Shown: positions 27,349 through 35,326 of the stretch, in pieces
Numbering within the stretch: the stretch's first letter is position 1
Layout of the letters: each line of letters starts with the position of its first letter
DNA from: [Clostridium] symbiosum ATCC 14940
GTDB lineage: Bacteria > Bacillota > Clostridia > Lachnospirales > Lachnospiraceae
Assembly: GCF_000466485.1 (NCBI RefSeq)
Contig: NZ_KE992872.1
Location: 1 to 47,387 of the forward strand
Direction of reading: 5' to 3'
DNA: 47,387 bases
Notes under the pieces: model-generated
What the model saw: the letters and a program-made list of their open reading frames with translations, nothing else
Databases searched by the model: none
Told to the model about the DNA's origin: nothing
Program-made: the position numbers and the translations under genes

Positions 27349-28527
27349 CTAATAGTACGTAACCGTAACTCGTTTTCCCATTTTTTCGACTGCCGTCTTA
27401 AGCTGCCTCACCAGATTCTGCCGGATTCCCAGATCAAAGGGGAGTCCCGGATTCTGGTAAGCGCTGTTAATGGCTTTCCCCACATACAGGTTCAGCTCCG
27501 TACAGTCCTCTATCAGAATTTTCGCAAGCATGGACGCTCCGTTATTTTTGTCCAGCTCTTTGAAAAAGTCGTAGCTCAAATCTTTTTTTTCTACAAACCG
27601 GTTCAGTATGTCAACAACACGGCTGAGAGTCAGGACTCCCTCCGTTACCAGCTCAATTCCATCCATATAAGCGATGGGCGGGATCTCCGGGTCCGTATAA
27701 TCCATTGATACCTTCAGCGGCCTTCCCAGCTCTCTAGAAAGAATCGTTGCACTGGTTCCTCCGGAGACGATGCGGGAAGCCGTCTCATCTTTCATAAACT
27801 CCGAGATAATCCTCTCATCGTCATCCCGGTCCACGGGCGGCCCCGTCATCAGATGCACCGGTCTTCTGTCAATAATCTGCATCACGGCTACCGTCGTGTC
27901 ATCTCCCGGTTTTCCCTCATAGAGCTTATCGCATTCTTCGCAGACAGCCGCCGCGAGACGAATCGAAGAGATGGCATGCTCCCTTTGTCTTACCACAAAT
28001 TCCGCAATATCCTTCCAGGGCCATCCAAAGGTCATGGATTTGCCCACACCGGCGTGGATCGTGCCGTCGCTAAGAAGAATCAGCGCATCTCCCTTTTTTA
28101 CGGTAAAACGGAACTCATTAATCTCTTTATCCTGAACTACCCTTGTGTTCCTGGGGATCTTGATTACTTCCCCGTCCCGGATAAAAATACAGCGGGGATT
28201 ATCATATTCCACCAGGTAAGCCTCTCCGTTATTAAATACCTGGAGGATGGAAAATGTGGCGTAGGCCACCTGCCGGATCTGACAGATGGGCAGCGTCTGC
28301 ATGATGGTTTCGACGCACTCTTCCAAAGTGGCGCCGTTTAAAAACATCGTACCGAGAATTTTGGCAGTCAGGGTGGAGAGGATGTTGGCTTTTACCCCGC
28401 TCCCCATTCCGTCCGCCAGGATCATTACATCGGAATCCTCCGTTTTTAAAAGCTCCACCGTATCTCCGCAGAGGATTTCGGAATATTTATTCAGACTCTT
28501 ATAAGTGACATCTACGGTAATTCCCAT
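27349..28527 (-). CDS. SpoIIE-type PP2C serine phosphatase
   Basis: 392 aa. The PP2C/SpoIIE phosphatase domain fills about residues 1-220, with metal-binding motifs ILADGMGSG and, near its end, PGDDTTVAVMQI. The remaining 170 residues (DDDERIISEF onward) form a second domain that I do not recognise. Such phosphatases remove phosphate from Ser/Thr on partner proteins. The start overlaps the stop of the sensory hydrogenase gene in TAATG, so the two are translationally coupled. Placement beside a PAS-containing sensory hydrogenase is a known pairing in Clostridia, where hydrogen or redox state is thought to be converted into a phosphorylation signal. Its target is unknown. Confidence 0.88.
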   Translation of the reverse strand: MGITVDVTYKSLNKYSEILCGDTVELLKTEDSDVMILADGMGSGVKANILSTLTAKILGTMFLNGATLEECVETIMQTLPICQIRQVAYATFSILQVFNNGEAYLVEYDNPRCIFIRDGEVIKIPRNTRVVQDKEINEFRFTVKKGDALILLSDGTIHAGVGKSMTFGWPWKDIAEFVVRQREHAISSIRLAAAVCEECDKLYEGKPGDDTTVAVMQIIDRRPVHLMTGPPVDRDDDERIISEFMKDETASRIVSGGTSATILSRELGRPLKVSMDYTDPEIPPIAYMDGIELVTEGVLTLSRVVDILNRFVEKKDLSYDFFKELDKNNGASMLAKILIEDCTELNLYVGKAINSAYQNPGLPFDLGIRQNLVRQLKTAVEKMGKRVTVTYY

Positions 28528-30242
28528 TATCGGACCTCACTTTCGTTCCCGTCATCAATCAAAGAACAAAGTTTTGTAAGTGTCGTTTTTGTTTCTGCTG
28601 TTGTCTCTCCCAGAAGCCCCGCTATTTCCTGGGCCACCATCATCTGCTTAAAAATTACTTTCTGGGCAAGTTCAATTGTGGCTTTTCTCTTTTCATACTC
28701 CTGCTGTTCCAGCTTCTCCTCCCTCGTCACATCGATAAGCGTGGCGATTACCAGATTACCTTTGGAAATATAGGCAATATTCTGCAGGGTGGCAAGCTTC
28801 AGGTCCGGATAAAGCACTTTTCTGCTGTGGATATTGGTATGCGTCCTGAATACCTCTTTTACATCTTCCGTATCGATGAATTCTCCCAGCAGGCGTCCCT
28901 TCATCTCCTTGCGTTTTATACCAAAATATTTTTCCGTGGCCGCGGAGCATTCCAGGATCTTCAAATCTTCGTCAATCACCATAATGATATTCGGCGAGGT
29001 CTCCATAACCAGATGGGACATCGATCTTGCCCTGTCAAAAAGGTAGGGGATGCACATATTAAGCTCCGCCTTCTTCTGGCAGACGGCAATCGCTTTTTCG
29101 CGGCAGGTCGGATAGCCGCAGGCTCCGCAGTTTAATTCCTGTTCCGGCCTGGTTTTGCCCGTTTTTATTAAAATCTCACGGATCTCTTCCTCCGTAGGCA
29201 TAATCTCTTTCCGGGCACGGTTTTTAAAGGTACGGCCGATGGAAACAGCCCTGGCCTTCTCGCTCAGAGCCGACAGCTCCGCAGGTTCTCTGGGAAGCGT
29301 CGCCTCCAAATCCAGCTTAACCTTAAAACTGGATACCGTAGCCGCGGTAGCAGGGCCGTTGATGCAGCCTCCGTGGCAGGCGTTCATCTCAATAAAACAG
29401 CCCTTCACTTCGCCGGTCATCATAGCCTCACAGACGTCCAGGCAGTCCTTGACGCCGCTGACATAAAATTTACGGTACCTGTCCGGCTTTGTCTTTGTCG
29501 TCTCCACCGAAGTCAGCAGCCCTCCGCTGACCGGATACCGCAGGTTCGCGCCGAGATGGCGCTCGTCAAAATCCGCGTCTTCGCATTCGTCTATTTTAAT
29601 TTCTTCTTCCTCAAGCCATCCTTTCAGCTCTTCAAACGTCAGGACCGCGTCGGGGCTGACCGCCCTCATTTTCTCTTTCTCGGCGATACAGGGCCCGGCG
29701 AAGACAATTCTCGCCTCCTCCCCGTACTCCTCCCCCAGCATCCTGGCATGGATTCCGGAAGGGATCAGCACCGGAGCCAGATAGTCAATGAGTTCCGGAT
29801 AATGAATCTCTATCAGACTCACGATGCTCGGACAGGCCGTGGTGATGATGTTCTTCATATCGCCCTTTTCCAAAAGCTTCACATACTCGCCGGTCGCCAT
29901 CGCAGCCGCTTCCGCCGTATCACGTACATCCGTGAAACCCAGCTTCAAAAGGGCATCTTTCACCTGCCCCCTCGTTTTATATTGAAACAGCCCGATATAA
30001 GCCGAGGAAAGTGACAGGATAACCGGCCTGCCCTCTTTTATAAATGATTTTACTTTTTCCAGCTCGCTGGACATCTTTTTTGCAGACTGCGGGCAGCTAA
30101 TCAGGCACTGGCCGCACAGAATGCAGCGGTTCGGCATAATATAAGCGTGGCCGTCACGAATCATGATCGATTTTACTTCACAGTCGCGGACGCACTTATA
30201 ACAATGCTTGCACATCGCGGCTTTGAAATCTATTATCGGCAT
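28527..30242 (-). CDS. hydS: Sensory [FeFe] hydrogenase with PAS domain (HydS-like)
   Basis: 571 aa from MPIIDFKAAM; this start is preferred because GAGGGAG lies 6 bases upstream. Domains in order: two [4Fe-4S] motifs (CKHCYKCVRDC, CILCGQCLISCP); an H-cluster domain with loops TTACPSI, AGPCIAEKEK and NACHGGCING; a four-Cys motif (NCGACGYPTC); a PAS domain (SPNIIMVIDEDLKILECSAAT); and a C-terminal helical tail. In loop 1 the proton-transfer Cys of catalytic enzymes is Ala (TTACP instead of TSCCP), which is typical of the low-activity sensory group C. The product probably senses H2 or redox state and signals through the coupled PP2C phosphatase. The full dispersed repeat at 30301-30462 separates it from the small [2Fe-2S] gene. 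Confidence 0.9.
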   Translation of the reverse strand: MPIIDFKAAMCKHCYKCVRDCEVKSIMIRDGHAYIMPNRCILCGQCLISCPQSAKKMSSELEKVKSFIKEGRPVILSLSSAYIGLFQYKTRGQVKDALLKLGFTDVRDTAEAAAMATGEYVKLLEKGDMKNIITTACPSIVSLIEIHYPELIDYLAPVLIPSGIHARMLGEEYGEEARIVFAGPCIAEKEKMRAVSPDAVLTFEELKGWLEEEEIKIDECEDADFDERHLGANLRYPVSGGLLTSVETTKTKPDRYRKFYVSGVKDCLDVCEAMMTGEVKGCFIEMNACHGGCINGPATAATVSSFKVKLDLEATLPREPAELSALSEKARAVSIGRTFKNRARKEIMPTEEEIREILIKTGKTRPEQELNCGACGYPTCREKAIAVCQKKAELNMCIPYLFDRARSMSHLVMETSPNIIMVIDEDLKILECSAATEKYFGIKRKEMKGRLLGEFIDTEDVKEVFRTHTNIHSRKVLYPDLKLATLQNIAYISKGNLVIATLIDVTREEKLEQQEYEKRKATIELAQKVIFKQMMVAQEIAGLLGETTAETKTTLTKLCSLIDDGNESEVR

Positions 30243-30300
30243 CGCATTCTCCCTCTTATTGATGGCGGTGACCTGTGCGCGGGGCATGCAGGTTATTGTT

Positions 30301-30462
30301 GTTACTGTTCACAGGTTGTATTCCGCGAGGTGTTTTCGTGCGCATTTTGCACGAAAATCCCGAGTTTCACGGCACGAAACTGCGTTTTTTGCAGTTTCTG
30401 TGCATCGCGAAGCGTGTTATTGTTTACATCATGCCGCTTTTTGGCATGGTGTGAACAGTAAC
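30301..30462. repeat. Dispersed repeat, full copy A (162 bp)
   Basis: Perfect 13-bp inverted ends (GTTACTGTTCACA and TGTGAACAGTAAC) enclose several small internal hairpins (TTTCGTGC/GCACGAAA, GTTTC/GAAAC, AAACTGC/GCAGTTT). It is colinear with copy B at 32975-33138 over its whole length. It lies inside an operon, ending at the base before the stop codon of the [2Fe-2S] gene. No ORF is present, so it would be a MITE-like or REP-like element mobilised in trans. Confidence 0.85.
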
Positions 30463-30708
30463 TTATTGTTTAAGCCGTCCTAAAATCTCTTTTTCAAAGA
30501 ATTCTTCCGTCGTTTCCGGCTTTACGGAATACAGTTCCCCGTCCACCGTTACGCAGACTCCCTTCAGGCAATTGCCGGAACAGAAATCTCCGTTTAAATC
30601 CACCTTGCCGTCCAGCTTGTTGTCTGTGACAAGCTGCTGAAGCTTCTTAATCACTTCTCTGGAGCCTTTCAGATGACAGGCACTGCCAATACAGATCGAT
30701 ACTCTCAT
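30463..30708 (-). CDS. Thioredoxin-like [2Fe-2S] ferredoxin, NuoE/HydC-like
   Basis: 81 aa. CIGSACHLKGS and CSGNCLKGVCV provide the four-cysteine set of the thioredoxin-fold [2Fe-2S] family (NuoE C-terminal domain, HydC, HoxE). It is the shortest form, consisting of the iron-sulfur domain only. GGGAGG lies 8 bases before the ATG. It is the first gene of the operon leading to the sensory hydrogenase, and probably passes electrons to or from it. The stop codon directly abuts the dispersed repeat. Confidence 0.88.
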   Translation of the reverse strand: MRVSICIGSACHLKGSREVIKKLQQLVTDNKLDGKVDLNGDFCSGNCLKGVCVTVDGELYSVKPETTEEFFEKEILGRLKQ

Positions 30709-30750
30709 TACTTAAACCTCCCTGAATTCTTCTCATCCATTCTATTTACT

Positions 30751-30797
30751 GTTACGGTTCACAGCCCTGCATAAAGCGCAGTTTTGTGTTCAGCAAC
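30751..30797. repeat. Possible miniature copy of the dispersed repeat
   Basis: GTTACGGTTCACA at one end and TGTGTTCAGCAAC at the other resemble the inverted ends of the family with several mismatches. Only 21 bases lie between. It sits in the leader of the [2Fe-2S]/sensory hydrogenase operon. Confidence 0.3.
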
Positions 30798-31082
30798 TAT
30801 TTATTACCAGGGCTTTCACCCTTTTTGATTCTCTTCCGTCGGCTGCGCGTGACCCCTTCCCCAGCAGTGAGAACAAAGTCGTTTTCTGCCGCCTTCCGGC
30901 TGTACTTATTATCTCATATTGTGATATTATTATCAATCCTTTGCGTTATGTTTTCTTGTATTTTTTTTAAGGCATTCCCTGGGTTTTCCACGATTTTATA
31001 CAGATTTCCAATACATTTAACATTTTCTTTACAATCCGGCCAGGAGGGCTTTTATCTGATTGGAAGATTTTCATATGAGACA
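30798..31082. other. Intergenic stretch, no gene recognised
   Basis: An AT-rich stretch between the hydrogenase operon leader and the terminator of the lipoprotein remnant. The long plus-strand frame here has no ribosome site and no recognisable protein. Promoters of the hydrogenase operon may lie here, but none is clear. Confidence 0.5.
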
Positions 31083-31140
31083 AAAAAGGGGTATTGCCAT
31101 GAGCCGATATCTAATCGGCCATTTGACAATACTCCCTTTT
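31083..31140 (-). terminator. Terminator after the lipoprotein remnant
   Basis: A long hairpin (AAAGGGAGTATTG with CAATACCCCTTT on the minus strand, inner stem GCCGAT/ATCGGC) is followed by Ts. It lies 22 bases after the stop of the small gene at 31162. Confidence 0.75.
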
Positions 31141-31161
31141 CTGTAATTTTTCACGTCTGAT

Positions 31162-31442
31162 TTATTTTGCCGCCGTTTCCAGGCTCTCCTGCAGGATGGT
31201 TCCGAGTCCGTCCACCGACTGATCGATATCCTGATAAAGCTGCTTTACACTGTCAAGAGCCAGGACTTCATCAAAGAAATCATTGGCGTCGGCTCCAATC
31301 AGCTCAACCGGTTCAAGCCCCTCAAATCCCGGCGCTCCCTTTATCTCCTGCCCTGCTCCTGTCTCCATGCCGCTGCAGGCGTCAGAGACGCTGCCATTGC
31401 CGCCGCAAGCACGGCTCCCATCATACTGCTCCATTTTTTCAT
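31162..31442 (-). pseudogene. Small lipoprotein with a one-base frameshift
   Basis: An ATG with a strong AGGAGG site begins MKKWSSMMGAVLAAAMAAS, a classical signal peptide, but that frame stops after about 33 codons. The rest of the protein (CSGMETGAGQEIKGAPGFEG... ending LQESLETAAK) is in the next frame. Adding one base near 31379-31381 would join them as AASL-TACSG, restoring a lipobox (LTAC) with the lipidated Cys. The intact product would be about 94 aa, an acidic lipoprotein of unknown function. Either the gene is inactivated or the base was lost in sequencing. A terminator follows. Confidence 0.65.
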
Positions 31443-31619
31443 AATTTTCCTCCTGATTCCATTTCAAACTTATTTTACAGTCGTCTGTACAAGCGGCCTT
31501 TATGCCGATATTATAAGGGGTGGCGTACGGAAATTCTAATGGTGTATTTTTACATAAAACACAGTAAATCCGCATAGATTTCAGTCAATTTTTAACTTTT
31601 TATTTGCACCGGACGCCTC

Positions 31620-31648
31620 TTGTTTTTTTCCGGCCGATCCTGTATAGT
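31620..31648 (+). promoter_or_regulatory. Promoter of the ABC importer operon
   Basis: TTGTTT (31620-31625), a 17-base spacer and TATAGT (31643-31648). It gives a leader of about 200 bases before the substrate-binding protein gene. Confidence 0.6.
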
Positions 31649-31654
31649 AAGGTT

Positions 31655-31857
31655 AGTTCGCGCTCACACTGAAGCATCCGGCCGTCTGTCAAGGGATTGG
31701 CTTCCTATGCTGAGGAGGAAGCATGAGTTTATGGCACCCTCTTTCAGAGTGCTGTAATTTCCGGTACTCATTACCGGCTGTTTCTCATCCGTTTCCTCGG
31801 TGTGGGCTGCGATATCACTGCTTTTCAATACCACAAAAAGAGAGGATTGAGACAATT
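31655..31857 (+). promoter_or_regulatory. Long structured leader of the importer operon
   Basis: About 200 untranslated bases hold three consecutive hairpins: GCTTCCT/AGGAAGC near 31700-31722, GCAC-CTCT/AGAG-TGC near 31735-31753, and CCGGTA/TACCGG near 31761-31777. No conserved core of a TPP, SAM, cobalamin, guanidine or molybdenum-cofactor riboswitch is visible. It could be an unclassified riboswitch or protein-binding leader. Confidence 0.4.
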
Positions 31858-32970
31858 ATGAAAAAATTATTACCCATTCTCATGGCATTCGCCATGACCG
31901 CCGTATCCCTTACTGGCTGTGCATCCGGCAGCAAGACCGCAGAGACTTCGGCCGCCGGCAGCGCACCGTCCGTACAGGCCGAATCATCGAAAAGCGCTGA
32001 CGCTTCGGCGTCTGCTGAGGAAACAGCTTCCGAAGACGTTTCTTCCGAAAACGCTTCAGACGGCGCTGAGAATAACTCCGAAGGCGCTGTCCGTATAGGT
32101 TCCCTGAAAGGGCCGACATCCATGGGCCTTGTTTCCCTGATGAACTCCGATACTTCCGCCAACCAGTATGACTTCCGGATGGTGACTGCCGCCGACGAGC
32201 TGGTCGCTTCCATTGCCTCCGGCAAACTGGATATCGCCCTGGTCCCTGCGAACGTGGCAAGCGTGCTGTATAACAAGACGGAAGGAGGAATCTCCGTCAT
32301 AGACATTAACACCCTGGGTGTACTCTACATTGTTTCTGCCGATGATTCCATCAAATCAGTCGCTGATTTAAAAGGCAGGACAGTCTATCTGACCGGCAAG
32401 GGTACAACCCCCGATTATGTGATTCAATACCTGTTAAAAGCAAATGGCTTATCGGAACAGGACGTAAAACTGGAATATAAATCCGAAGCTGCCGAGGTGG
32501 CTGCAATCCTTAAGGAGAAGCCGGATTCCATCGGACTTCTTCCGCAGCCCTTTGTGACTGTGGCCTGCGCCCAGAACGAGACGCTGAAAATCGTACTGGA
32601 TCTGACTGCCGAGTGGGATAAGGTACAGGGAGCAGAAGGCAGCCGCCTTGTAACCGGTGTTACCATCGTCACTAATGAATTCCTGAAAAATAATGAAGAA
32701 GCCGTGAAAGTCTTCCTCTCAGACCACAAAGTTTCCGCAAAAGCCGCTGTCTCCGATCCCAAGACGACAGCCGAACAGATTGTACAGGCAGGGATTATCG
32801 AGAAGGCCCCGATAGCCCAGAAAGCGCTCCCCTACTGTAACATTACTTTTATCGAAGGTGAGGAAATGAAAGCGGCTCTGTCCGGTTATCTGAATGTCTT
32901 ATTTGAACAGGATCCGAAATCCGTCGGCGGAAAACTGCCGGCCGACAATTTTTATTATATCGAGAAATAG
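31858..32970 (+). CDS. ABC importer substrate-binding lipoprotein, NMT1/SsuA-like
   Basis: 370 aa from MKKLLPILMAFAM. The signal peptide ends in the lipobox LTGCASG, so the protein is lipid-anchored outside the membrane. A Ser/Ala/Glu-rich linker (about 22-75) precedes the binding domain, which starts VRIGSLKGPTSMGLVSLM. ASGKLDIALVPANVA and VADLKGRTVYLTGKGTTPDY are typical of the NMT1/THI5/SsuA periplasmic-binding family (nitrate, sulfonate, taurine, thiamine precursors). The substrate cannot be fixed. The permease and ATPase follow after a 247-base gap that contains dispersed repeat copy B. Confidence 0.9.
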   Translation: MKKLLPILMAFAMTAVSLTGCASGSKTAETSAAGSAPSVQAESSKSADASASAEETASEDVSSENASDGAENNSEGAVRIGSLKGPTSMGLVSLMNSDTSANQYDFRMVTAADELVASIASGKLDIALVPANVASVLYNKTEGGISVIDINTLGVLYIVSADDSIKSVADLKGRTVYLTGKGTTPDYVIQYLLKANGLSEQDVKLEYKSEAAEVAAILKEKPDSIGLLPQPFVTVACAQNETLKIVLDLTAEWDKVQGAEGSRLVTGVTIVTNEFLKNNEEAVKVFLSDHKVSAKAAVSDPKTTAEQIVQAGIIEKAPIAQKALPYCNITFIEGEEMKAALSGYLNVLFEQDPKSVGGKLPADNFYYIEK

Positions 32971-32974
32971 CAGT

Positions 32975-33138
32975 GTTACTTTTCACACGGTAATGTCCCG
33001 CAAGGTGTTTTCGTGCGTATTTTGCACGAAAATCCCGAGTTTCACGGCGCGAAACGACGTTTTTTCCGTTTCTGCGCATCGCGAAGCGTGTTATTTTTCA
33101 CAGCATTGCCGCTTTTTGGCAAAGGTGTGAAAAGTAAC
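32975..33138. repeat. Dispersed repeat, full copy B (164 bp)
   Basis: Perfect 14-bp inverted ends (GTTACTTTTCACAC and GTGTGAAAAGTAAC). Compared with copy A the G in GTTACTG has become T, and the matching C at the other end has become A, so pairing is kept. The internal hairpins are conserved too. It lies 4 bases after the stop of the substrate-binding protein, inside the importer operon. Confidence 0.85.
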
Positions 33139-33217
33139 ATAACGGTAACCGTTTAAACAAATGAACCGTTACAAATAACAACTACGGGGCATATGACCTC
33201 GATCCGGAGACAGGAAT

Positions 33218-34045
33218 ATGAATAATCTGAAGCATTTAAATACGGCTGAAAAACATAATAACGGCAATCTATTAAAAAAGACCGGGATTTTTCTGTTCTG
33301 GCTGATTTTGTGGCAGATTCTGTCTTCCTCCATCAATAACTCAATTATATTTGTGGGGCCGGCCGATGTTCTGGCTTCACTGGCGGCACAAATTACCACG
33401 CCGGAATTCTGGAAAACCATCGGCCTGTCTTCATTCCGCATCTTCATTGGATTTCTGAGCGCTTTTTTCTGCGGAATCATGACCGGCTGCCTGGCTTTCC
33501 GTTTTTCCTTCCTGGATGAGCTTCTGGCCCCGGTAATGCTGCTTGCCAAATCCATCCCCGTAGCCTCCTTTGTTATCCTGGCTTTAATCTGGACCGGCTC
33601 GGAGAACCTGTCGGTATTTATCGCGTTTACAATTGTACTCCCGATGAGCTATACCGCAACTTTGTCAGGCCTCAAAAGCACTGATGAAAAACTGCTGGAG
33701 ATGGCATTCGTATTCCGCTTCTCCTTCCCGCGGAAAGTGAAAGCGGTCTATTTTCCTGCATTACTGCCCTACCTGATGACCAGCGTCAGGACGGCTCTCG
33801 GGATGAGCTTTAAATCCGGAGTAGCCGCAGAGGTAATCGGAGTTCCCAGCCACTCCATCGGGGAGCAGCTTTATATGGCTAAGATTTATCTCGACACGGC
33901 CGGCCTTTTTTCGTGGACCCTGGTAATCATCGCAGTCACATTTTTAATTGAAAATCTTTTTCTGTTTTTCCTAGGCTCCCTCGGTAAAAAAAATCACGCC
34001 GGGACAGGATGCAGGCGGAAAAAAAAGGAAAATATGCAGAATTGA
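33218..34045 (+). CDS. ABC importer permease, SsuC-like
   Basis: 275 aa with about six membrane spans (FLFWLILWQIL, FRIFIGFLSAFFCGIM, FIAFTIVLPMSYTATL and others). The cytoplasmic loop after KVKAVYFPALLPYLMTSVRTALGMSFKSGVAAEVIG carries the binding-protein-dependent permease EAA-type motif (family BPD_transp_1). It pairs with the ATPase encoded 13 bases downstream and receives substrate from the upstream lipoprotein. Together they form a nitrate/sulfonate/taurine-type importer; the actual substrate is unknown. GGAGACAGG precedes the ATG. Confidence 0.9.
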   Translation: MNNLKHLNTAEKHNNGNLLKKTGIFLFWLILWQILSSSINNSIIFVGPADVLASLAAQITTPEFWKTIGLSSFRIFIGFLSAFFCGIMTGCLAFRFSFLDELLAPVMLLAKSIPVASFVILALIWTGSENLSVFIAFTIVLPMSYTATLSGLKSTDEKLLEMAFVFRFSFPRKVKAVYFPALLPYLMTSVRTALGMSFKSGVAAEVIGVPSHSIGEQLYMAKIYLDTAGLFSWTLVIIAVTFLIENLFLFFLGSLGKKNHAGTGCRRKKKENMQN

Positions 34046-34058
34046 TACGGAGGTTATC

Positions 34059-34637
34059 ATGGAACTGATACTCGACAATATTTATAAATCATATGGCTCC
34101 CTGCCGGTCCTCTCAGGCGTCAGCATGAAAATTGCATCCCCGGATATCTGCTGCCTGATGGCCCCGTCCGGAACCGGAAAAACCACCTTGTTCCGTCTGA
34201 TTATGGGCCTGGAGAAACCGGATTCCGGCACAATCTGCCCTGCGCCGGAACAAATCCGGTTTTCCGCCGTATTTCAGGAAGACAGGCTGATCCCGGAGTT
34301 TTCCCCGCTGGAGAATGTGGCCCTGGCCCTGCCGGGCCGTCCCGACAGGCCGTCGCTTTTCAGGGAGCTTGCAAGACTTCTCCCCGAGGAAGCGATCATC
34401 CGTCCGGTCTCTACTTTAAGCGGAGGGATGAAGCGGCGCTGCGCCCTGCTGCGCGCCCTGCTGGCTCCCTGTGATATGTTCATTTTCGATGAGCCGTTTA
34501 CCGGCCTGGATGAAAAGACAAAGGACAGGGTCATCCGCTATCTTCTTGAGAAAACAGACGGACGTCCTGTCCTGATGTCCACCCATGACCGGAACGATGC
34601 CGGGGCTCTGGGGGCTAAGATATTGGAATTTAATTGA
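34059..34637 (+). CDS. ABC importer ATPase, SsuB-like
   Basis: 192 aa. Walker A is APSGTGKTTLF, the signature is LSGGMKRRCALLRALL, Walker B is MFIFDEPFTGLDE, and the switch His lies in LMSTHDRNDAG. It is shorter than the usual 240-260 aa because the C-terminal part after the switch region is almost absent. That is common in compact importer ATPases and does not by itself imply inactivity. It is the last gene of the importer operon. Its stop overlaps the convergent HAD gene by 8 bases. Confidence 0.88.
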   Translation: MELILDNIYKSYGSLPVLSGVSMKIASPDICCLMAPSGTGKTTLFRLIMGLEKPDSGTICPAPEQIRFSAVFQEDRLIPEFSPLENVALALPGRPDRPSLFRELARLLPEEAIIRPVSTLSGGMKRRCALLRALLAPCDMFIFDEPFTGLDEKTKDRVIRYLLEKTDGRPVLMSTHDRNDAGALGAKILEFN

Positions 34638-35277
34638 CGGGAGGAGGGCTCGTCCTCACCTGCTTATTTATCACCTGTGAAAACAGGTATTCCCTGAGTT
34701 TTTCCACATCTCCGTCCGCAAAGCAGTATCCTTTCATGCCGCAGGCCGCTGCCCCGTCAATATTAGCCTGTATATCGTCGATAAAAAATGATTCCTCCGG
34801 AAGTATCGAGAACTTCTCAAACAAACGCCGGAATATCTCCGGCTCCGGTTTCAGCATCTTCTCTTCCGCCGAGACAAGAACTCCGTCAAAATATTCGATG
34901 CCGGGTATTTCCTTTTCAAACACACGCAGTCTGTGGGACGCATTGGAACAGAGATAGACGGCACATCCGGCTTCTTTTATCTGCATTACAAGCTCCCTCA
35001 TTCCCGGCTTCGGTTCTATATTAAACTCATGCCAGTGGGCCAGACATAATCGGGCCATCTCCCTCGTTCTCTCGTCCGGCAGTCTCTTCTGCACGCGTCT
35101 TAATGCCTCTTCCTCCGTGATGGTTCCCCGATCCAGAAGCACCCATTCTTCGGCAAAAAACAGTTCCCTGCTCATCAGCTCCACATCCTCGCTGCTGTCC
35201 GTATACTGCCAGCAGACCCTGACCGCATCATAGTCCAGCAGGACGCGTCCCATATCAAATACAATGTTTTTAATCAT
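34630..35277 (-). CDS. HAD-family phosphatase, YihX-like
   Basis: 215 aa. Motif I is FDMGRVLLD (nucleophile Asp8; the +2 position is Gly as in YihX-type members), motif II is YLCSNAS, motif III is the Lys in MLKPEPEIF, and motif IV is FFIDDIQANIDGA. A helical cap lies between residues about 15 and 95. Members hydrolyse small sugar phosphates or nucleotides. It lies 50 bases downstream of the sodium-dependent transporter on the same strand and may be cotranscribed. Substrate unknown. Confidence 0.85.
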   Translation of the reverse strand: MIKNIVFDMGRVLLDYDAVRVCWQYTDSSEDVELMSRELFFAEEWVLLDRGTITEEEALRRVQKRLPDERTREMARLCLAHWHEFNIEPKPGMRELVMQIKEAGCAVYLCSNASHRLRVFEKEIPGIEYFDGVLVSAEEKMLKPEPEIFRRLFEKFSILPEESFFIDDIQANIDGAAACGMKGYCFADGDVEKLREYLFSQVINKQVRTSPPPVN

Positions 35278-35326
35278 TCTTTCCTCCTAAAGACCGGCAG
35301 CAGGCGCTGTCGCTGCAATATTTGAA

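Noticed and set aside
30786-31160. 124-codon plus-strand frame between the hydrogenase operon and the lipoprotein remnant
   Set aside because: No ribosome site and it covers a terminator hairpin; composition is not coding-like.
31655-31857. TPP riboswitch for a THI5-like importer
   Set aside because: The conserved CTGAGA and ACCTGATCTGG segments are missing.
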